NCBI GenBank assembly: GCA_009781535.1
Contig: WQXX01000029.1
Coordinates: 1-10,444 of the forward strand
Direction: 5' to 3'
Length of the DNA: 10,444 nt
Source of the DNA: Coriobacteriia bacterium
GTDB taxonomy: Bacteria; Actinomycetota; Coriobacteriia; Coriobacteriales; UBA8131
This document shows positions 6,565-10,444 of the stretch, one piece after another. Made by a program: the position numbers and the translations under genes. Numbering within the stretch: the stretch's first letter is position 1; each line of letters opens with the position of its first letter. The notes under the pieces were generated by a model, which ran no database searches, was not told the DNA's origin, and saw only the letters and a program-made list of their open reading frames with translations.

Positions 6565-7662
6565 TTACTCCGTGCCATTATCTCTTCCGGCACTGGATCC
6601 TGAGCTGGCAGAACTCTTCGAGCCTTTCTTCGGAACAGGCACACTAACCGCAACGCCTCGTTGGCCATCCTTGATAAGCCCTAAAGCCTCGCGTACCTTG
6701 CCTTCTATCTCATCGCGCAAAGCCGGCGTCTCACGAAGAACCATCTTCGCTGCATCACGCCCTTGCCCAAGACGTTCTTCGCCGTAAGTGTACCAAGCGC
6801 CTGAGCGTGTGACGATACCTGCCGTTACACCAAGGTCGAGGATGCAGCCTTCCTTTGAGATACCATCCCCAAACATGATGTCGAACTCAGCTTGCCGAAA
6901 TGGCGGCGCTACCTTGTTCTTTGCAACCTTGGCACGCACGCGCAAGCCTACGTCCTCGGTGCCTTTCTTGATTCCATCTGCTCGGCGAACTTCGATGCGT
7001 ATCGTCGAGAAGAACTTAAGCGCGCGCCCGCCAGTCGTCGTCTCAGGATTACCATAACCGCCAATCTTTTCACGGAGCTGGTTTATGAATATACAGGTGG
7101 TATTTGACTTGGATAGCGAGCCAGCAAGTTTACGCAGCGCCTGGCTCATCAAACGTGCCTGAAGACCGACGGTTGTATCGCCAATCTCTCCTTCTATCTC
7201 GGCACGTGGAACCAGAGCCGCAACTGAGTCTATGACGATTGCATCGATTGCGCCCGAGCGCACAAGCACATCGCATATCTCCAACGCCTGCTCGCCTGTG
7301 TCAGGTTGTGAAATGAGTACCTGGTCGATATCAACGCCGAGCCGCGCGGCATAACCTGGATCAAGCGCGTGCTCCGCATCGATGAAAGCTACCATACCTC
7401 CCATCGCCTGGGCCTCAGCAAGAATCTGGAGTGCAAGCGTGGTCTTTCCGCATGATTCAGGGCCGTATATCTCGATGATCCTCCCGCGTGGGATGCCACC
7501 AATACCTAATGCCAGATCAAGCGAAAGCGCTCCGGTTGGGATGACGTCAAGTTCCAGTTTTGGCCCACCCTCGCCATAACGCATGATAGAGCCCTTGCCA
7601 AATCTCTTTTCGATCTGTTCTGTCGCCAGTTCAAGAGCCTTGCTTTTTTCTGCCTGATCCAT
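6565..7662 (-). CDS. recA: RecA recombinase
   Basis: ATP-dependent strand-exchange protein and LexA co-protease, central to recombination and the SOS response. The 365 residues cover the whole family: N-terminal helix (1-35), Walker A GPESCGKTT at 67-75, catalytic Glu in IDAEHALDP (95-102), Walker B AIVIDSVAAL at 141-150, and DNA-binding loops L1 (PRAEIEGEIGD, 152-162) and L2 (NQLREKIGGYGNPETTTGG, 194-212). The C-terminal domain ends in a Ser/Gly-rich tail. Walker A carries Cys71 where Ser is usual; the essential GKT is intact. No intein is present. The ATG at 7662 has GGAG seven bases upstream. A LexA box lies in the promoter spacer. It is followed by recX, yebC, the DUF3866 gene and xerD in the same direction. 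Confidence 0.99.
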   Translation of the reverse strand: MDQAEKSKALELATEQIEKRFGKGSIMRYGEGGPKLELDVIPTGALSLDLALGIGGIPRGRIIEIYGPESCGKTTLALQILAEAQAMGGMVAFIDAEHALDPGYAARLGVDIDQVLISQPDTGEQALEICDVLVRSGAIDAIVIDSVAALVPRAEIEGEIGDTTVGLQARLMSQALRKLAGSLSKSNTTCIFINQLREKIGGYGNPETTTGGRALKFFSTIRIEVRRADGIKKGTEDVGLRVRAKVAKNKVAPPFRQAEFDIMFGDGISKEGCILDLGVTAGIVTRSGAWYTYGEERLGQGRDAAKMVLRETPALRDEIEGKVREALGLIKDGQRGVAVSVPVPKKGSKSSASSGSSAGRDNGTE

Positions 7663-7713
7663 GGAGTTCTCCGTTCATTATCACGTGAATAATGCATGTT
7701 TCTTATGTGTATA

Positions 7714-7742
7714 AGGATAAACAAACATATGTTCGGTGTCAA
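7714..7742 (-). promoter_or_regulatory. recA promoter
   Basis: The -35 is a perfect TTGACA (7737-7742), the spacer is 17 bp, and the -10 is TATCCT (7714-7719, 4/6). The start would be near 7707, leaving a leader of about 45 nt. The weak -10 is typical of a promoter that is strongly repressed and inducible. Confidence 0.75.
7722..7735 (-). promoter_or_regulatory. LexA (SOS) box of recA
   Basis: The coding-strand sequence CGAACATATGTTTG is a near-perfect inverted repeat. It has one change from CGAACATATGTTCG, the Gram-positive/actinobacterial LexA operator type (CGAAC-N4-GTTCG). It fills most of the 17-bp promoter spacer, so LexA binding would directly block polymerase. This identifies the downstream operon as damage-inducible. 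Confidence 0.88.
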
Positions 7743-7754
7743 GAGCTATCGTGT

Positions 7755-7782
7755 GTTTTTCGCGGTTTTTCAGGGGTTTTTC
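7755..7782 (-). promoter_or_regulatory. Helically phased A-tracts upstream of the recA promoter
   Basis: Three A5 tracts on the coding strand (T5 on plus: 7756-7760, 7766-7770, 7777-7781) recur every 10-11 bp, each in a GTTTTTC context on the plus strand. A shorter fourth tract follows at 7788-7790. This phasing is the classical signature of intrinsically curved DNA. It lies about 15-40 bp upstream of the -35, where UP elements and curvature stimulate transcription. Confidence 0.6.
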
Positions 7783-7828
7783 AAGAGTTTCGCCTGCGTA
7801 TGGCTCGCGTCCGGATGCTTTGTGTACT

Positions 7829-7851
7829 TCGAGCAAGTATTTCCTGCTCGA
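7829..7851 (-). other. Hairpin between pgsA-cinA and recA
   Basis: TCGAGCA and TGCTCGA form a perfect 7-bp stem with a 9-base loop, 15 bp after the stop of the fusion gene. No U-run follows (AGTACACAAAG), so it is not a canonical intrinsic terminator. It could serve as an mRNA 3' end stabiliser or a weak terminator. Confidence 0.5.
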
Positions 7852-7865
7852 TTCTGTATCCGCTC

Positions 7866-9188
7866 TTACTCGGCGCTTAATCCTTCGATGAACAACCTCA
7901 ACGCCTGCGCCGTCGCTTGGCTCCGAACACCCTCGCGGTCTCCGCAAAACAGATGCATCTCGGCTTTAAGCGCCTCGATGGTATCCCCACGACACGCCCG
8001 TGCAAACCACACAGTCCCAACCGGTTTTTCTCTGCTTCCACCTTGCGGCCCGGCGATACCAGTCACACTCACAGCCATATCGACGCCCAGGGTTGAGAGA
8101 GCGCCTAAAGCCATGGCACAAGCAGTCTGGCTGCTGACTGCCCCTACTGTCTCAAGAATCTGATGCGACACGCCAAGCAGCGCTTCCTTAACCTCGTTCG
8201 CGTAACTCACCACCGCGCCGCGAAACACATCTGAAGCACCTGGCACATCTGTCAGCGCAGCAGCCACCAGACCTCCGGTGCAGGATTCTGCCGTACCAAT
8301 AGTGTAACCACGCGCACGCGCGAGGTTGATGACCCTGGCAGGGTCTGAAGTCGAGGTAACACTGGCAGGGTCTGGTGCAGAGTTATCTACAGCAGCAGCA
8401 GCAGCAGCTATTCGATCAGAGCCAGCAGCAGCTATTCGATCAGAGCCAGCAGCCACTGGATCAACGCCAACGTCCGAGGAGTCATCAAGAGCAGGAGGCG
8501 AGACGTCTTCCAAAACAGGAGATGCCGCACCAACCTCAGCAGGTTTCTTGAACGGACGACTCAACAGCGCGCTTGACTTGATGAAGTAGTCAGCGCCCGA
8601 AAGGATGGTGAGTACCAGCGCAGCTGTCATGACAAGCCAGGAAACAACATCAACCACAAGTGGTATGGGACTGATAAGTATGTTCACCATCCAGCTTTCC
8701 TTAATGATGAACAACAGCACGGCGATGATCTGGACAATGGTCTTAGACTTGCCCAGCTTTGAAGCTGCTATGACTACACCCTCCGCCGAGGCAACCATGC
8801 GCAAACCTGAAACCAGGAACTCGCGGCCGATGATGACAAGAGCGATCCAGGCAGGTAGAAGCCCAAGGTCAATGAGCGCCAGCAGGGCTGCGGCAACAAG
8901 GATCTTGTCTGCAAGTGGATCGAGGAATTTGCCCAGCGTCGTTACTTCGTTACGCGATCGCGCCAGATACCCGTCAACGCTGTCGGTCAACGCCAATAGC
9001 GCAAAAACCAAAGCAGCAATGATCGGCTTTGCATCCTCAAGCATGAGGCTTATGGTGACGTCCGGCGCCCAGCTTGGCCACGGAGCAAGTATCACCGCAA
9101 CAAACACCGGTATCAAAGCGATACGAATCGTCGTAACGATATTCGCCGGGGTCAGTATCTGCGCGTGCTGCTTTTCTTCCTGTGTCAT
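7866..9188 (-). CDS. pgsA: PgsA-CinA fusion: phosphatidylglycerophosphate synthase plus NMN deamidase (PncC) domain
   Basis: The single 440-residue frame joins two enzymes usually encoded separately. Residues 10-205 are a CDP-alcohol phosphatidyltransferase, a membrane enzyme making phosphatidylglycerophosphate from CDP-diacylglycerol and glycerol-3-phosphate. Its D-x2-D-G-x2-A-R-x8-G-x3-D-x3-D motif is complete (D69, D72, G73, A76, R77, G86, D90, D94), and several hydrophobic segments surround it. Residues about 206-280 are a disordered acidic/Ala linker with an 8-residue repeat (IAAAGSDR). Residues about 281-438 are a CinA C-terminal domain with AESCTGG (300-306), FRGAVVSYANEVKEALLGV and VSVTGIAGPQGG (373-384), the family that deamidates nicotinamide mononucleotide. 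The N-terminal CinA (MoCF) domain is absent. The start at 9188 is chosen because AGGGA lies seven bases upstream and a promoter lies between it and the upstream ATG at 9263. Confidence 0.9.
   Translation of the reverse strand: MTQEEKQHAQILTPANIVTTIRIALIPVFVAVILAPWPSWAPDVTISLMLEDAKPIIAALVFALLALTDSVDGYLARSRNEVTTLGKFLDPLADKILVAAALLALIDLGLLPAWIALVIIGREFLVSGLRMVASAEGVVIAASKLGKSKTIVQIIAVLLFIIKESWMVNILISPIPLVVDVVSWLVMTAALVLTILSGADYFIKSSALLSRPFKKPAEVGAASPVLEDVSPPALDDSSDVGVDPVAAGSDRIAAAGSDRIAAAAAAVDNSAPDPASVTSTSDPARVINLARARGYTIGTAESCTGGLVAAALTDVPGASDVFRGAVVSYANEVKEALLGVSHQILETVGAVSSQTACAMALGALSTLGVDMAVSVTGIAGPQGGSREKPVGTVWFARACRGDTIEALKAEMHLFCGDREGVRSQATAQALRLFIEGLSAE
8391..8447 (-). repeat. 24-bp duplication and (AGC)6 run in the PgsA-CinA linker
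   Basis: Two perfect 24-bp copies sit at 8400-8423 and 8424-8447, and six AGC triplets lie at 8391-8408 on the plus strand. They encode two 8-residue units containing GSDRIAAA and an Ala run. The period keeps frame; the location is exactly the joint between the two enzyme domains. Confidence 0.9.
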
Positions 9189-9253
9189 CGGGCGTCCCTG
9201 GGTTTCCTGGATTACTTCTGGGCTTATCTGGCGTCGTGAAATGTAAAAAAGAA

Positions 9254-9262
9254 AGTATAGCA
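9254..9262 (-). promoter_or_regulatory. Extended -10 promoter for pgsA-cinA
   Basis: The coding strand reads TGCTATACT: a TATACT -10 (9254-9259) with a TGn extension (9260-9262), 5/6 to consensus. The -35 region 17-18 bp upstream is poor, as allowed for extended -10 promoters. The start would fall near 9247, which supports the ATG at 9188 and rules against one at 9263. Confidence 0.5.
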
Positions 9263-9340
9263 TTACCGCGAGGGCTCTGCTGATTACCGTGAGGTTCTGC
9301 TGATTACCGTGAGGTTCTGCTGATTACCGCAAGGGCTCTT
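9262..9340. repeat. Four ~20-bp tandem repeats upstream of pgsA
   Basis: ATTACCG recurs at 9262, 9283, 9303 and 9323, each followed by a (C/T)(G/A)AGG(G/T)(C/T)TCT core. The two middle 20-bp units (9281-9300, 9301-9320) are identical; the outer two share the AGGGCTCT variant. They adjoin the upstream side of the putative pgsA promoter and the divergent plus-strand transcription unit. Confidence 0.85.
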
Positions 9341-9365
9341 ATAAATCGAGGCAGATATAAATGTG

Positions 9366-9382
9366 AGCCGCTCCTAGCGGTT
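9366..9382. other. Small inverted repeat in the divergent region
   Basis: CCGCT-CCT-AGCGG (9368-9380) is a perfect 5-bp stem with a 3-base loop, extendable by a G-T and an A-T pair. On the plus strand TTTATCCTGTT follows, too weak for a confident terminator. It could be a protein-binding palindrome between the two divergent promoters. Confidence 0.4.
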
Positions 9383-9400
9383 TATCCTGTTAGACGGTTG

Positions 9401-9429
9401 TTTCCATACCACCCGTTGCCCTGTATAAT
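9401..9429 (+). promoter_or_regulatory. Promoter of the small plus-strand gene
   Basis: A perfect TATAAT -10 lies at 9424-9429. A TTTCCA hexamer (4/6) lies 17 bp upstream at 9401-9406. The predicted start is near 9436, giving a leader of about 94 nt to the ATG at 9530. Confidence 0.6.
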
Positions 9430-9529
9430 TTGTATGTACGCAGATATCATTTAAAAAGAAGCGAGCGAAAGCATGAATACACTTCTCGTTACAAAAGGAA
9501 TCATGAGTGCGAAAGGAGGTGCATCAGAA

Positions 9530-9766
9530 ATGAAACAGATAGGCATTCTGCCCGAGGGAATGTACAGTGTCGGTAATGATCTTCCCGCGGGAAATTACAA
9601 AATCATCACGACGGGCAGCTTTGACGGCTACTTTGAGATTTGTTCGAATAGCTCCCACTCCTTTGGAAGTATCATCACGAATGACTTCTTCAGCGGAGAA
9701 AAGAATCTTACTGTGTACGACGGGCAGTACCTGATGTTATCCAACGCAGAGCTGCAACTGCGATAA
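9530..9766 (+). CDS. Small conserved-looking protein of unknown function
   Basis: The only gene on the plus strand. The 78-residue product (MKQIGILPEGMYSVGNDLPA onward) is a beta-rich, soluble-looking single domain. It has the pattern G-x-Y-x-V-G-x-D-(I/L)-P-A-G-x-Y-x-I near the start and VYDGQYLMLSNAEL near the end. I recall this pattern from uncharacterised Firmicutes and Actinobacteria proteins, often as the C-terminal part of lipoproteins or membrane proteins; here it stands alone without signal peptide. An AGGAGG at 9514-9519 lies ten bases before the ATG at 9530, which I prefer over in-frame ATGs at 9473 and 9503 that lack such a site. It is transcribed divergently from pgsA-cinA and converges on rimO with only 20 bp between stops. 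Base composition is a little lower in GC than its neighbours; late acquisition is possible but unproven. Confidence 0.75.
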   Translation: MKQIGILPEGMYSVGNDLPAGNYKIITTGSFDGYFEICSNSSHSFGSIITNDFFSGEKNLTVYDGQYLMLSNAELQLR

Positions 9767-9786
9767 TCAACTGACTTTGAATAGAT

Positions 9787-10444
9787 TTAGACGTTAACGA
9801 CCGAGCCGTAGAGGTCATAGCATACTGCGTCGGTGATACGAACGCGGACGATGCCGTGGATAAGGGTTTCTGCGCTCTGTGCGGAGGTTTCCGTGCTGTG
9901 CGCGGGTGTTTCTGCGCCATGCGCGATGGCTTCCGTGCTGTGCGCGGGGGTTTCTGCGCTGTGCCCGAGACTGTCGCCAAAGCCGGCAGGGTTTTCGATG
10001 TGGACAATGCCGTCGACATCGGGCGCCTGGCTTTGCGCGCGCCCGTAGACGCCCTCCTCGTCAATCCCGCAGACCAGCACGTCCAACTCTTTTCCTACAT
10101 AGACAGCCGCGCGCGCAAAGCCGCCGGTATCGGTGATGTCGCGGAGACGCTGCTGCCGCGCGCGCCGTGTACGCATGGGTATCTGGTCGCTGCGCTCCCC
10201 TGCCCGCGTGCCATCCTCCTGTGAATACGCAAAGACGCCCACATAGTCAAAGGCTGCCTCAGTTATAAAAGACTCAAGTACTGCCGCGTCGGAGCGACTT
10301 TCGCCGGGAAAACCTGCGATGAGCGTCGTGCGCAGGGTCACATCAGGCAACGCTGCGCGTATACGGGCAAGAAGGCTGTGGTACTCCTCGGCGTTGCCCG
10401 AGCGGTTCATCTCCCGCAGTATGCGTGCGTTGGCGTGCTGGAGC
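9787..10444 (-). CDS. rimO: RimO, ribosomal protein S12 methylthiotransferase, C-terminal part (N-terminus outside window)
   Basis: Radical-SAM enzyme that adds a methylthio group to the conserved Asp of ribosomal protein S12. The 218 visible residues begin at LQHANARILREMNRSG, matching the family's PLQHxSxxxLxxMxR segment of the radical-SAM barrel. They continue with LRTTLIAGFPGES, FDYVGVFAYSQEDGTRA and the TRAM domain (VLVCGIDEEGVYGRAQSQAP, VRVRITDAVCYDLYGSVV). The GRxxxxAP and DYDL-type motifs favour RimO over MiaB. The iron-sulphur cluster cysteines lie outside the window. About 40 residues of Ala/His/Thr/Glu heptads interrupt the TRAM domain. The frame is open through the window edge, so the gene starts beyond 10444. 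Confidence 0.9.
   Translation of the reverse strand, partial: LQHANARILREMNRSGNAEEYHSLLARIRAALPDVTLRTTLIAGFPGESRSDAAVLESFITEAAFDYVGVFAYSQEDGTRAGERSDQIPMRTRRARQQRLRDITDTGGFARAAVYVGKELDVLVCGIDEEGVYGRAQSQAPDVDGIVHIENPAGFGDSLGHSAETPAHSTEAIAHGAETPAHSTETSAQSAETLIHGIVRVRITDAVCYDLYGSVVNV
9866..9970 (-). repeat. Five 21-bp tandem repeats in the rimO TRAM domain
   Basis: Units begin at 9866, 9887, 9908, 9929 and 9950 (plus-strand core GTTTC(C/T)G(C/T)GC...GTGCGCGG). They encode the heptads GHSAETP, AHSTEAI, AHGAETP, AHSTETS and AQSAETL. An alternating A-B pattern shows a 42-bp higher-order period. The reading frame is preserved. Confidence 0.9.

Noticed and set aside
7829..7851. Intrinsic terminator after pgsA-cinA
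   Set aside because: A perfect 7-bp stem exists but the U-run is missing, so I list it only as a hairpin.
7681..7947. Minus-strand frame over the end of cinA and the recA promoter
   Set aside because: Overlaps the coding end of pgsA-cinA in another frame and runs through the LexA box and promoter; no domain seen.
9186..9263. Upstream ATG at 9263 as the PgsA start
   Set aside because: No ribosome site, it would lie upstream of the best extended -10 promoter, and PgsA proteins normally begin a few residues before the LTPANIVTTIRI segment.
9262..9340. CRISPR array
   Set aside because: Units are contiguous and degenerate with no unique spacers, and no cas genes are present.

Overview
The window reads as a chromosomal housekeeping segment of an actinobacterium, most likely class Coriobacteriia (the ~50% GC, small gut/oral Eggerthellaceae type such as Cryptobacterium would fit, but the species is not provable from the sequence). 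Reasons: intact RecA, RecX, YebC, RsmH and MraZ; a DUF3866-family protein, a family I associate with actinobacteria; a Gram-positive/actinobacterial LexA box at recA; and a dcw-type cell-division cluster beginning with mraZ. All genes but one are on the minus strand, so the biological order runs from high to low coordinates.

Layout in transcription order. (1) 10444-9787: the C-terminal part of RimO, cut by the window edge, with a heptad-repeat insertion in its TRAM domain. (2) 9530-9766, plus strand: a small unrecognised protein with its own TATAAT promoter and a strong Shine-Dalgarno, convergent with rimO. (3) 9188-7866: one ORF fusing PgsA (phosphatidylglycerophosphate synthase) to a CinA C-terminal/PncC domain. 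(4) 7662-6565 recA under a LexA-controlled promoter with phased A-tracts upstream, then recX, yebC, a DUF3866 gene and xerD (6479-3104), spaced like one operon. (5) 2694-1: mraZ, rsmH, ftsL and the start of ftsI, with a promoter whose core is overlapped by three MraZ boxes.

The genes fall into three functional groups: DNA repair and recombination (recA, recX, xerD, perhaps yebC), envelope and division (pgsA, mraZ, rsmH, ftsL, ftsI), and NAD salvage and ribosome modification (the CinA domain, rimO).

The most unusual theme is short tandem repeats at nearly every gene junction or disordered linker. Inside ORFs the periods keep frame (72 bp in ftsI, 24 bp in pgsA-cinA, 21 bp in rimO). Repeats that are wholly or mostly non-coding have other periods (20 bp before pgsA, 8 bp between recA and recX, 16 bp at the xerD 3' end, 13 bp before ftsL). 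I see no mobile element, CRISPR array, tRNA or rRNA. Any novelty lies in the domain fusion, the repeat-bearing core proteins and the regulatory layouts rather than in a new defence-type system.
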